From contig OU342809.1 of the NCBI GenBank assembly GCA_910591455.2, forward strand, positions 17,160,059-17,224,058: a DNA stretch of 64,000 bases, written 5' to 3'. Each line of letters begins with the position of its first letter. The first letter of the stretch is position 1. The position numbers and the translations under genes are program-made. Shown here piece by piece: positions 10,141 through 21,866 of the stretch. Source of the DNA: Pholis gunnellus (lineage: Eukaryota; Chordata; Actinopteri; Perciformes; Pholidae). The notes beneath the pieces are model-generated. The model did no database searches, had not been told where the DNA came from, and saw only the letters and a list, made by a program, of their open reading frames with translations.

Positions 10141-12047
10141 CGTGCATGAAAGGGTAAGGTTAATTGAAGTTGTTAGAGTGAAAATGATTCCCTCAGGGGG
10201 GGGACATAGCAGGTGGAGGAGGTGGGTGGGTTCAGCAGCGGGTGACGGAGAGAGATCAGCAGAGAGCAATGCAATGGAGGGTTAAAGCAAAGGGGGGTGG
10301 GTGGGGGTCAAAGGGATTGCTCTTCACCCCCACTGCTCACAGGCGGTTATACATGAGGACGGAGATGAAATGATTCACCTAAAGGTCAGGTGTGTCTGTC
10401 CTTCCCCACGTCTGACCCCTCACCCATCCCTGTTTTTGCCTCTGATCCCCTTGTCTTCCCCCTGCTTGCTTAACTTCAGCAGAAGGTGGACAAATTAACA
10501 GTTTTTTTTCAAATTATGTCTAATAGATTTACACCATAACCTTTGCTTAACCAATCTGTGTGCTCCTCCCCTCTTCTCGCACATCCCTCTATCTCTCGCT
10601 CTGTCCGTCTGTCCCCTCCTGTGGCCTTTCCCCTCTCCTCCCATACTGGCCTTCATTTCACAGATGACAGGTTGGCTGACTGTAATCCAACAGATGCCGG
10701 GGCGGGGAGGCCTGACCAACTGTTTTAACTCCAATCAGCTTTTATTGCTCTCCGGAGGAACCCCACACAACCCCATGCCAGCCTGACATTTCAGAGAGCA
10801 GGAAAGCGAAGGAGAGAATAGGAGAGAAAATACCACATATGTGTATATGCTTCCGAGTATGTGTGTGTTGATTAAGGCAGGGGGCTGATGGGGAAAAAAG
10901 GGGTGACAGTCATTACCCCCTGTGCCTGGTGTGGGGCCAAACCGCTGGCGTCGATCAACTTAGACTCACGCGTGTTTGTGTGCATGTGTGTGTGGGGGAC
11001 GGAAAGAGTCCGGCGTCAGCAGGGATGGAGATGTCGCTGGTAATGCATCTGCCACTGTCGCTCGTCCCCGACAGCCTGAGCCACCCCTGCACCGCCCACG
11101 TCTGTCGACTCCTTCCCATTCTCCATCCATCTCCCACTCTTCACCCCCACCTCCATTCTCCACCCTCAACCTCCCTCCATCCCTCCCTCTGAGACAAAGA
11201 CAAAAGCCACGGCAAGTTACTGCAGTATGACTTTGAAGCGCTTGTTCAAATGACAAAATGCTATGTTGATGTTTGTGTCACCTGAGCAGTCTCCAGTGTA
11301 AACTGCTGTACCTCTAGAGTCTCCCTAAATGCTTATTGTCAAGAATCTAATATGTTTTGCCACATTACCTTCAGTAGCAACCACATTGTTTTTGAATTGT
11401 TAGCTACTTGCTATTTGAGGATGTTTTAAAGAAAGAGGAGCCACATTTCCTGGACATTATGGAGGCAATTGTATGCTACCATCATGCTCCTGTGACAGCT
11501 ATAATGCAGTTACAATGCCAGGGTGTAGGGAGAAGTAATTCAAGTTAATTTAGTTCAGACATGTGTTTGTATTTACTCTCTGGTAAATTTGACCTTGTCC
11601 ATTGTGGACTGTAAATGGGATACCTAATAGTTTCAGTTCAACAGCAGACTTCCAGAAGCCATCAGTCATTTGATAAAAGGGTATCTCCGTTTATCTGATG
11701 ATTAATGGGGTTTTGGTTCTCTCTGTAGAGCCTTGGGCGACTAGAACTCTGCAGCCTGACCTGCAGGCAATTAAAGCCAGTGAAGACCCTAGAAACATGT
11801 TACTGCTGCTAACACAAAGAGGCGACGTGACCGCGGCCATGATGGTGTTGTTCAAGCGGGACATTGATATCATTCAAGCGCACTTTCAACACAAGACATG
11901 CAGACATATGCATACATCTTTTCACACATGTGCATGACCATATGTCCATGTAAGACACTGTTCACTTCATGCGGACACAGCACATGAAATTGTATGTATA
12001 GTATGTCTGTCGAGTTTACACTGAAAAATTAAGAATAATATGTATAA
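10141..12047. other. Intergenic DNA, no gene seen
   Basis: Contains G-rich (10194-10312) and pyrimidine-rich (about 10400-10640 and 11090-11190) tracts. Open frames here are low-complexity and show no recognisable domain or splice context. Confidence 0.5.
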
Positions 12048-12098
12048 CACACACACATATATGTATATATATATATATATACATATATGTATATATAG
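12048..12098. repeat. AC/AT-rich microsatellite
   Basis: A short (AC)n run passes into imperfect ATATGTATAT repeats just upstream of the LINE fragment. Confidence 0.85.
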
Positions 12099-12184
12099 AG
12101 CAGAGGATATGTTGCACTGTGGGACAGAGGAGTGCCCAATCAGCCTCTCTCCTCTCACTCTTTGGAATATATTTTTCTTTATTA

Positions 12185-12364
12185 TCCTTTCAGCAATTAC
12201 AAGACAGGTTTAATGTCCCCAAGGAATATTTCTTTGGATATCTTCAAATGAGGCGTCTAATATCTTCTGACGTAGCTGCTTCCCCAATTAGCCTCTCTCA
12301 TAGTGATGTGAGGAGATTCTTTTTTGACCGTAAAAATGGAAAGATTGTTTTATACACTGCTCTG
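12185..12364 (+). mobile_element. LINE (L1/Tx1-like) ORF2 remnant
   Basis: The frame from 12185 reads SFQQLQDRFNVPKEYFFGYL, then QMRRLISSD. This matches the signature near the C-terminal part of ORF2 polyproteins of L1-type elements in fish (S-F-x-Q-L-Q-x-[KR]-F-N-[LV]-P-x-x-x-F-F-x-[YF]-L-Q-x-R). Similarity fades after about 60 codons. No catalytic reverse-transcriptase block or endonuclease domain is present nearby, so this is a short, dead, 5'-truncated fragment. The assignment rests on recalled family motifs. Confidence 0.6.
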
Positions 12365-15300
12365 TTTCTGACATGTGTGAGCTCACACGTAAGGCTTAGG
12401 GAGTGGTGGAGAAACCAGACTTCATGCATTACAATGTACAAGGTACACGATGTGCCATATGTTTATCTTTCAAGTGAGTCTATTAGATCATGTAGCTCGC
12501 ACACATATGCGGGGTTCTAAATGCTGGAGCGAATGACATTGCCAGAAGCAGATTTTAAATTGGCTAGAGAGAAAAGCGTGCTTTAGTGTGTGTGTGTGAG
12601 TCATTTCCAAGGGTACGCAGCCAGTTTACGAGAGGGAAAGGTCACTTGTGTAGTCAGCCCCACATGCAACTTGCTCTTAATACAGACTAAATGGGTGTTG
12701 GCAAATAGTCTTAAAAATGGCTGTTATTCTTTTGTCAGGTCAGACCGTTTGCACGGAACTGTGGTGGGTCAGTTAAGGGATTAACTGTGGCTTAACTGGG
12801 AAAAGTGTGAAGAAATAATTACGTTTTAGTTAAATACAAGAATACATGAATACAGTTCATATTGGTAAAGTGAAAACTACAGCAAATGTGCAGGACGCTA
12901 AATCTTGAATAAGCAATAAGCACCTAGGGGCTGATGCTTGTTTAGTGTTTAAAATGCATGAATGTACACCAAACTTCCAAGGAAGCTTACAACATGGAGT
13001 GACAACAGAGGAGGGACTGTTATATTCTGGTACTCTGACTATGTTGTGTTTCTCTAAACTCAAACTGATAATGAGGCAGAGAGACAACAGGGATTGTGCA
13101 TGCTGAATCAGTGATTAGTGAATTTATTACAGCTAAATGTGGTTGTTTTAGTCCTTCACCCCATGCTGCCATTAAATGTCCCTGTGATTAGTGAGACGCA
13201 CGCAGCCAACCTAATTATCCAATGCCACAGCCAAACCCTTCGCATGATTACAACAGTTTGCTTCTTATACTGCAATTATGCTCTTTGCAATGGCAAGAAG
13301 CTATGATTAAAGAGGAAATGCTTGCTTTGTGTGTGCATTTGTGTGCGTGTTTGTTTGTGTAAATGTTCAGGTATCTACAGCACGTGCATGTACATGTGAA
13401 TGAAAACTAACAAATATGCCCTTGCTGTATTTTTTCAAAGCTCCTCTGTCCACCTATTTCTGATTTAAGAGCTTAATTGTAATTTGCAGGGCTTGTAGAA
13501 GTGATTATTTGCTGTGCGGAACGGGGATGCAATTCTCCGTCCCTACAGGACAGAGAAATGCACCTTTACAGCATCTTTTGGTGGTAACAGTGCGGATCAG
13601 GGCTGCAGCACCACGGAGAAGAAAAAGAGGTAAAGTGGGTCAGATGGATGTGGTTGTGATTCAGTGATGTCAGTAGAGAGAGGTGAGATTGTGAGACAGT
13701 GTGAGATGTGAGAAAATCCAAGACATGGTCTTGTTGCTCAGCCAAGACCGGAAAAAAAACGTGGGTGATTTGGTGCATTTTCATAGGTGTAGAGGAACAA
13801 TCAGTGTCTCCAAATTATGGATTATGGAGCATTATGGATGTCCCTGTGGGGAAGGCTGGGGATTTCGGGAATGGGGATGGAGTGAAAGCACGTGCACTTC
13901 TCCTACCAACAGGGGGCAGTGGAGCTGCAGCTGTGTGCCCAGCTATCCTTGTGCTTGTGAGGGAGAGGCTTACTCCCTCTGGTGAGTATTCCCTTCACAG
14001 TCGCACTCATGGGCATGTCAGTGTACAACCAGCATACTGTAGTGACATTTGAAATGAACACCAGCCGACCAGTGTTCATGGTACATGAACGTGCTGGGTG
14101 GTGGAACATATGCATGTGTGTGCGTGCACGTGTGTTGGCGTGTGATCACGCTCATCTGCATACCGAAGTGGCCAGGGCTCAAGTGTACCACACTCCAAAG
14201 TCCTCCTGCAAGCTCGGAGATGTGCACAAGTGTCCCCCAGTGTCGAGACAATTATGAGATTTGATGACGTGCATGTGAGGACGGGACACGCTGCTGCTCT
14301 GCATATGGAACCATCCTTCTTGTGTTCACCCAAAAAGTCACACGTTTGTTGGGTATACGGCTTGGATTTCTCTTTATTTTTATGATGCATCTTCTCTTCC
14401 GTCGAGAATAGCTTTGCAGACACAACTTTCATTCTCTCAGACTTACATGCACAAAAACCTTCACGGGAGGGATGGAATCGAGAGCCTTGCAGTCCGTCAT
14501 GTGGAGCTCACAGAGATATAGGGGAACATGGAAAGAGTAACCTGTCCTATTGTTTCCCTTGGGTGCGCCCTTGGGGGAGCTCCCCACTAATCCTTTGTGT
14601 CTGCATTGGGAGGGGAAGCTATCTGTATCATGAGAAACAGGATCACCTGAGCAGAGGATGAGCAGATTCTCTCACATGCTCACCTTTGCTGTCCCTAATG
14701 CCTTTCTTTTAATTCGTATTTCCCTTTTTTCTTTCATTACCTTGCTTCGCTCAACAGATGACTCATATATGTCAGGCGGAGTTCTGGTCATCCCAAAAAT
14801 CCACCTTCATTGCCCTTTTATTCATCTCCCACCCCTCCAGTTTTCTAAATGTTTGCAGATGAACACTAATAGTCTCCTCTCTATGTGGATGACACACTAA
14901 TTAATCAAGCACACCATGCTGGCCAATCCAGTAATGGCCAACAGCTTTCTAGCACGCAGCTAGCTGGCAATAACCAGTTTGTACAACCCTGAAGGGCTGT
15001 GAGTTCACTACTGTATGTATTTGAGTGTGCAGCAGTTGTTCCTGGGTGGAAACATTGTAATACCACCAGGTTGTCAATTTGTGTGTCTGTGCGTGGGGTT
15101 GTGTACAGTATGTGCACTCATTTAGTGTAACATAATGTGTTTATGGCCCCCCCGTTGAATCGGTCAGACTCTGCTACGAAGCTGCTCATGTTATAATAGT
15201 GTATGGTGGCGATATTATGCAGTCTGGGCTCCCTCTCCCCTCCGAAGGTTATTGGACCCTTGCCTCATATCAAATGTGTTCTACTTTTTGGTAAACCTCT

Positions 15301-16760
15301 CCCTCTCTATCGCTCCCTCTGCTTTTTTTTCCTATCTCTGGCACACCGTATCTTTCATCACATCTCTCTCTAGCAAACAGTAAACAGAAAAATGAACTTG
15401 ATAATAATTGTGATCAAAGAGGTCTTTCACTGTCTGTACACAATATCCCATGATTTCTAGCCCTCCATTACAGCATTGTTTAGTTTAATCAGTTGTTTGA
15501 GAAGAGCCTATTAGTATGCACATCCTATTGGAGCCTGCAGTTGCAGGCGATTGCTATCTGTTGGATGGTACATTTCTGTTATCTAACAGGGCTCCTTGAT
15601 AATTCTTGCCTTGCTGAACATTCCACAAACATCCAGAAGACAAGGAGGTGTTTTGAATTTTGTTTATCCAGTTGATTGAATTTTACAACGTGGTGGTTGT
15701 TTGGGCCAACGCATGTAAATATGCACATAAAGCACACGTACACGTGCGCACGCTAACGCACAAGCTCAAACACAAGGCAGACTTCTCATTAATTTCTTTG
15801 CAGGGGAGAGGGAGAGAGGGATGTAGGCCGTGAAGGACTGGAGAAGGATTGATGGGAAGCAGGGAGGTACAGGCAAGGTGATTAAAAACTCAAGCTACAG
15901 ATGTTTCTGGAACACTTCAAAGTGGTGCGCCTGCCAGCGCTGGGCATGATGCATTATTGAGATGGTGCCCACCTGGCACCTGGCGCTGACATCACATGCC
16001 CGGTCCACCTGGCACCATGCAGTCACGTGGATGACACTCTGGGTCACACCTCCCCACACAAACCCAGCTCCCAGTGTGATGAAGGGCATCAGGGGAAATG
16101 GCACACATGCTCGACACAGACCTCAAAGGCACTAAACTGGGGCAAGTGCAGTTTGCTAACTTAGCTTCGTGAATGAAAAGTGAGGAGACAGGGAAATGTT
16201 CTTGTGGCGCATTGCAATGCATTTCCTCTTACTTTGCTTGTGTACTCATTGAGATGTGGCCAGGTGCGACTATTTCGTTCCTACCTCCAGAATTTATACC
16301 TTAAAAATAATTGTATTTCCTGTTATGTTCACGCAATATCGTGTTGCATGCAGTGGGAAGATGAATGGACATTCGATGACGCACTACAATAATGTAATTT
16401 CCTATGCAATAAATTATTAAAATGCAATGATGATAATTCAGTAGAGTCTTAAGAGGAAAGCCTGGGAATCTTTCTGGAATGTCTTTGGCTTTGAAGTAGC
16501 CTACGGTGTGGTGTTGATGTAATTCCTTCTGCTTAATATTTTAGAAGCCCCCTCAACCTTAAATAAAGAATATTTAGAGGTCACATAATGTGTTTGTGTG
16601 CGTGCATGAGTAGCTGTGTGTGTTCCTCCTGCAGGTGTCCCCTGACACCTGTACTCTCCCTGGGTGTGAGGAACAGACAGAGGCCAGAGCCACAGTCACA
16701 GGTCTCAGACCAGTGGGGTGTGAAATGAAGCGGAGGGCCAACACACTCTCCCCCCACTGT
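12365..16760. other. Intergenic DNA between ldha and brsk2
   Basis: No exon is supported. The stretch at about 13120-13320 is repeat-free and AT-balanced with several TAAT/ATTA cores, so it is a candidate enhancer. Elsewhere the sequence is ordinary with scattered GT-rich patches (13320-13400, 14110-14140). Confidence 0.45.
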
Positions 16761-16782
16761 ACACACACACACACACACACAC
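16761..16782. repeat. (AC)11 microsatellite
   Basis: Eleven pure AC units, followed by a short direct repeat (TGTGCGGTCAC then TGTGCGGTTGT) and by TGTGACG twice at 16803-16816. Confidence 0.9.
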
Positions 16783-18179
16783 TGTGCGGTCACTGTGCGG
16801 TTGTGTGACGTGTGACGTGTATATGTGCGTGTGAGAGAGAGCACTGGAAAGCACACAGAAAAAGAAAGAAGAGTAAGACTTTCTGGAGAGAGAGATGGTG
16901 TTTGCCGTAATGGCTGTTTAGCTTCAACAGTTCAGTTTACTTCAGTCGCCAAGGCTGGATTACCAACTAATGCACACAACTGCCCCGACTCTCCCCAAGT
17001 GCCCTAAAGGATCGTTGCATGTCAATTGCTTTTGGTAATTTCATTACTTTCAAATTTGTGAGGGAATTTGCACCACAAAAGTACAGGGACTCCGTGTCGA
17101 AATGTTTATAGGCTTTATTATTTAATTTCACAATACACTCACATGATGTATATTCATAATTAATTTGTTGAGTTTAAATGACCACAAATTAACTCAAATT
17201 AAGTGTTTTTACAGCATAGGACTACTGGTTGACTAGATATATGTTTTTTGTTTGCTATTTCCCACACATCAGCCAGTGCTATGGCTCTGCTTTACCTGCT
17301 ATCATAAGTACTGCCCTGTTACGTCCCTTTATGATCAGACACAAAAATCAGTATGCTGTTTGACGCTAGCGAGTAAGGAGCAGGGAGAAGTTATAGCTCC
17401 ACTTCGTCGTTATGGGTATTTGGAGTAAACGGGGCACACAGGCCTACACGTTGTACCGAGGCCAGTAGGTTGGGAGGGGGGGGGGGGGGGTCAGAACAGT
17501 ATGTTTATGCTCCATGGCCCCCGTAACAGGTTAGTCTGGCCACAGTCATTGGTAATTCAGCTTGCAGCATGACACCTCACCAAAGAGAAACATTTATTTT
17601 GTTTAACTTCACTTTGATATTCAGTGTGCATAAAGAATTTTATTCTAAAGGATTTTTTTTACATTCATCTCGAAGGAAAGTTTAAGACATGTAAGCCAAG
17701 ATGATTTTGTGACAGTTTGGAGGCCAATAATTGTCAAAAAAAAATGTATCTTGAAACCTCCAGTGCACATAGAAAATGGATTTTTCAGTAAAGTGAAATG
17801 AATCTTGTGTCTAGTAGTTACAATTTTGAACTGATTAATAACTGTATATTCATAGATTCTAAATGATCTAATGATGCTGGAGGAAGGAGTATGTCTAATT
17901 TAAGACCTTAAACTTTACCTTATCTGTGGAAAAACAAGCCACAGTTTAAAGACTATATATGTCTTACAACATGTCTGGAACTTTAACAATCAGTGTCAAC
18001 ATCTTAACACTGATTGAATTTGAACTGGTGAAAAACAGTGAACAAAACATATTTTTATTTTCAAAAAGGCCTTAATTTCTGTTTTTGTATACATCGATGC
18101 TGTAGAATGTTGCATATTGCTCTTAAATAATAAGGCGTAAAGGTTGTATTTAGTTTATTTGGCTTTGACCTCTCTTGAT
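16783..18179. other. Intergenic DNA upstream of brsk2
   Basis: AT-rich sequence with a G run at 17476-17490 (GGGA then 15 G). No gene was seen. Confidence 0.5.
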
Positions 18180-18607
18180 CACAACCTGCAACTTTTCTGA
18201 AAAAACCCCCGCAAAGATGCTCCAGCAACAAGAAACAGGGCGGCAGCACAGAGCACATTGGGCTCTCTGGTTGGCTGGATCTGCTGCCAATCATCCCCGA
18301 CGGCTCCGCAGCACCTCCCACAGACGCACAGCGGCAGCGCAATTTCAACCGACAATGATTTTCAAGGCACTTGCGGCTCGTCTGCGGCGATAGGAGAAAG
18401 AGAGAACCTCACCTCCTCAAACAGCGAGTGAGGTAGAGGGAAAAGAGACAGAAAGCGTCAGAGAGAGAGAGAGTGAGAGAGTGAAGAAGAGGAAGAGAAG
18501 AGGCTGTGGAGTAAAAGGAAAGACAACAGCGGCTTTGGACCTCCAGCAAGGAGTGTTTAATTGTCTGCGCTTTATTGTAAAGTGTCCAATTTCCACACAG
18601 ATTCGAC
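18180..18607 (+). promoter_or_regulatory. brsk2: brsk2 proximal promoter and 5' UTR (boundaries approximate)
   Basis: Sequence upstream of the brsk2 start codon. GC and CpG content rises at about 18290-18390, an NF-Y-type CTGCCAATCA lies near 18284, and a purine-rich (GA)n leader covers about 18395-18540. No TATA box is clear. An in-frame TAA at 18578-18580 precedes the ATG with no ATG between them, which fixes the start. The transcription start cannot be placed from sequence alone. (GA)n-rich leaders are common in neuronal genes, but that is only suggestive. Confidence 0.5.
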
Positions 18608-18701
18608 ATGTCATCGTCCGGTAAAGACAACAGCGGTGCCCAACACGCCAATTACGTGGGACCTTACCGTTTGGAGAAGACGCTCGGGAAAGGACAGACA
18701 G
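18608..18701 (+). CDS. brsk2: BR serine/threonine-protein kinase 2 (BRSK2/SAD-A), first coding exon
   Basis: AMPK-related kinase activated by LKB1 that sets neuronal polarity and synaptic vesicle organisation. The exon encodes 31 residues: MSSSGKDNSGAQHANY, then VGPYRLEKTLGKGQT. This matches the BRSK2 N-terminus (human [20 protein letters not shown]) rather than the longer, His/Pro-rich BRSK1 leader. VGPYRLEKTLGKGQTG is the start of the kinase domain; its glycine-rich ATP loop is cut by the intron after the G of the next Gly codon (phase 1). The donor reads GTTAGT. An in-frame TAA 30 bases upstream supports this start, and the base at -3 is G. No following exon was found in the window. Teleosts usually keep two brsk2 copies (a and b); one exon cannot tell which this is. 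Confidence 0.93.
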
Positions 18702-19067
18702 GTTAGTTGGGACAGCTTTGCTCGCTGCAACCCCCTCTTTTAATTGCACAATTTGTTTTCGGGAGCGCTCAGCAGCGAGTTGAAATTTGGCCGGCTGTGT
18801 GTTCTGCAGGTGATAAATAACTAACCGCTTAGTTACAAACACCTGCCAATGCCTGGTGGTGGAATTATTTTTAGCTGACATAATCATTGTTCACACGGTG
18901 GGACGCCGGGGTTGTGGATTTAGGTGATGTTGCTTTACGTTGGTTTGTTGCTCGTGCGTTGGCGTTGGACTGGGTGTGTGTGTGTGTGTGCGTCCAGGAG
19001 CAGCAGAGCAACGTGGACACCGTCCAACGCCGAAAACGATGACAGAGCGAAGGGCAATGAAAATGAA

Positions 19068-19173
<106 letters not shown>

Positions 19174-19727
19174 TGTGACTGGAGCACAACGCCGTTAATC
19201 CCGATTTGCCTGATACATTGATCTATTCTTAGTCCGCAGGCAGGCGTTTCTCCTACAGGCTCACACTGCAATACGTTGAGTTTCCTCCGATGTGGAGTCG
19301 CGAGTCCAACCTTGACAGATTACATATATGGGGCTGATGCTCACAGAGCTGGAATAGAGCTACGCTGTTCTACATTCATTCACCCCAGGGGATGTAACTG
19401 GGCTTCTTTAATAAGGAGCACATGCTTTATCTCAGCAGAGACAGCCATGACAGTGCAGTCTGTCAAAGTTACGTTGCACATGTGCACATTATTGCTTAAA
19501 AGGGGACTTTATTCTGTTAATATGTCATGCTATTTTATCCCGGTGTGGCTTGTTTGTTTGTGTGTGTGTGTGTGTTTCTCTTATACAGTAGCATTATCAG
19601 CGGCTGCAGAAGGATTCTCACTATACTCAGGCTGAAACCCAAGTGAAAGGAGAGGCAGGCACAGCCCTGTGTAGGCAGAGATGGCAGGGGTGATGCAGCA
19701 TGCTCCGTAAGCTCACCACCCTTAAAG

Positions 19728-19730
<3 letters not shown>

Positions 19731-19760
<30 letters not shown>
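19731..19760. repeat. (GA)15 microsatellite
   Basis: Thirty bases of pure GA. Confidence 0.95.
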
Positions 19761-19762
<2 letters not shown>

Positions 19763-20008
19763 CTTCTACCCTCTCTGCTGAAATATTTTCCTCCCATCTG
19801 TTGTCTAAAACGGCTACAATAGGCGGTTGAGTCCCCTACCCGGTCCAGCTGGTCACGCTGAGCAGCCGTGGGTGCGTGTAAATGTAATGTGTGTTCTCTC
19901 AAACAGTATGCTTTCCTGAAATATTCTCCTCTGTCACTTCATACACCTGGCGAGTCCCCAGTGTTCATTAATGGAGTTTGTCTCTTTGACATCCCCTGTG
20001 TATCTGTC

Positions 20009-20015
<7 letters not shown>

Positions 20016-20041
<26 letters not shown>
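20016..20041. repeat. (GT)13 microsatellite
   Basis: Short pure GT run preceded by TCTG units. Confidence 0.9.
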
Positions 20042-20043
<2 letters not shown>

Positions 20044-21827
20044 CTTCATCATAACTGATGCCCCTCTTTGACTGTTGGACAGTGCAGGAACATTTTAGTC
20101 AGGCTGCGCAAATCCCAAAACATGTTGCATCCGTCCTCGGTGTAGCTCCACTCTGCAGCGTGGCGATGACTGTGGTGTGATCTCACAGTGTGATGTTGCG
20201 GGCTACCTTCCAGTTGGTGCTTTCATAACAAAAGCCGTATTAAAACACGCGGGCTCGTCTCCCCTTTTTCTCCTGCTACTCCTGTTTAATCACGTGTGTT
20301 TACAGGAGGCGCTCTCATTCACAGCCAGACTCTGCTCTCTTTCAGATAGCGCTCAAGAGCGTCTAATGGCTGTTTATGGTGGTATTGAGCTGGCACTGTG
20401 GTCTGCTGGGTATAATGATACGGTGTCCCTGAGATCATCCACGGAGTGATGAGGCAGGTTGGGATGCATTTTTTTCAAAGCTATGGAAGCATAGTAAGCT
20501 ACAGGTCAGCGTGGATCATGTGAAGCAGCTTGGCCCTCGCGTGGCTTCTTATTTGGCAAATTTCAGCGATATTTCACTTAGAGGGACATTTCTGATGAGA
20601 AGATATTCATTTTGAATGCTCTGTGTCTAGTTTTTCTATTACGTGTCCATGTTTCAAATGTGCAGCAATAACGAGGCCCAGCTTTAGTTTTGTGTTAGAA
20701 AAAATAATTTGGCTACTGGGCATCTGGGCAGCTAGTCCACGCCAAACCTATTCAGATTAATGACATAATATCCCATTCACTCATTAACCATTTGTTAAGC
20801 CGTCAGATCTCTTTCCCAGGCCCCACGGAAAGGGTTGGCCTGGCAACTGTGAGCGTCCAATGGGCCGAGCTCGATCATGAGTGGCAGCTGGGACCGTCCA
20901 GTGGGCTAAATCCCCCGTGAGCTTTCCCAGGCTGCGCTTGGCTGGTATTATTAGAGGGGAGAAAGCGGAAGGCCTCTGGTGGATCTGGCTGTCCTGCTCA
21001 GAGGAGCGGTGCTCTTCAGTGTTCATTAAGTGATTAGGCCTTGTCCTGACACACACACACACACACATGGCCACCACAGTGGTTCTGGTTTGGCTTCCTG
21101 ATCTAATCCCCTGCACAGCCAAAGTCTCCTCGGCTCTCACTCACGCACTCACGTGGCCCAAAGGTAGTGTGGGCCGGCCCACTCTAGCTTAGCAACTTAG
21201 CACCTCAGTGTTACTGTAGAGATCCAAATGCATGCTTCCATGGACAGTTCTACTACGATGTATAGCGCACAGTTCAAGCAGTAGCATGCATCTTTTTACC
21301 TTTTTTTTTTTTTTTAAGTCAGTATACATGAGAACGTATTTACTCAGTGTGTCGCAGACTTGTCATGTGTACAACGATTTCCTCTTTGTCAGGTGTGCAT
21401 TGGGGCCTGATAGGGTCTATAGATATGGAGTGCATGCATGGCTGGCTACTGATGGGGTCTAAAGCCCCAGAAACATCGAGGCCATTTTCAAGCCAAACGT
21501 TAATGTGCCTGAATGGCAGAACCTGTGGGATGATTGGTATGGGTCCTGTACTGTATGGGGTATGGCAGCAGCTGAGCAGTGTCGTCCTAACTCTTGCGCT
21601 GTCGCACTGCGAAATTGCCAATCAGCTTCTATTTGTATCCGACCCTGAATTAGCCCCATGTGTTCCGTGTTAGGTTGTCTCGTTCGCTTCATTGGCCTCA
21701 CAAGCCTCTAATCGACGTCAAGACGCGATTGGCAACTTGACAATTGAGTTAACATTTGTTAAAACTTAGAACTCCCTTGGAATGTCTCCATCACAGTGGG
21801 GTTTGTAGGAACAGACTTCATGTGTTT
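20042..21827 (+). other. brsk2 intron 1 segment, unique sequence
   Basis: No repeat family or exon recognised apart from a short (AC)n at 21052-21066 and a T run at 21300-21316. Confidence 0.45.
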
Positions 21828-21866
21828 CACAATCTTCAGCTTTGTTTGACAAAGCTGAAGATTGTG
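21828..21866. repeat. Perfect 18-bp inverted repeat with 3-base loop
   Basis: The left arm CACAATCTTCAGCTTTGT (21828-21845) and its exact reverse complement (21849-21866) flank TTG. No transposon ends or flanking duplications were seen around it. It could be a foldback remnant of a duplicated inversion or a transcribed hairpin. Confidence 0.95.
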
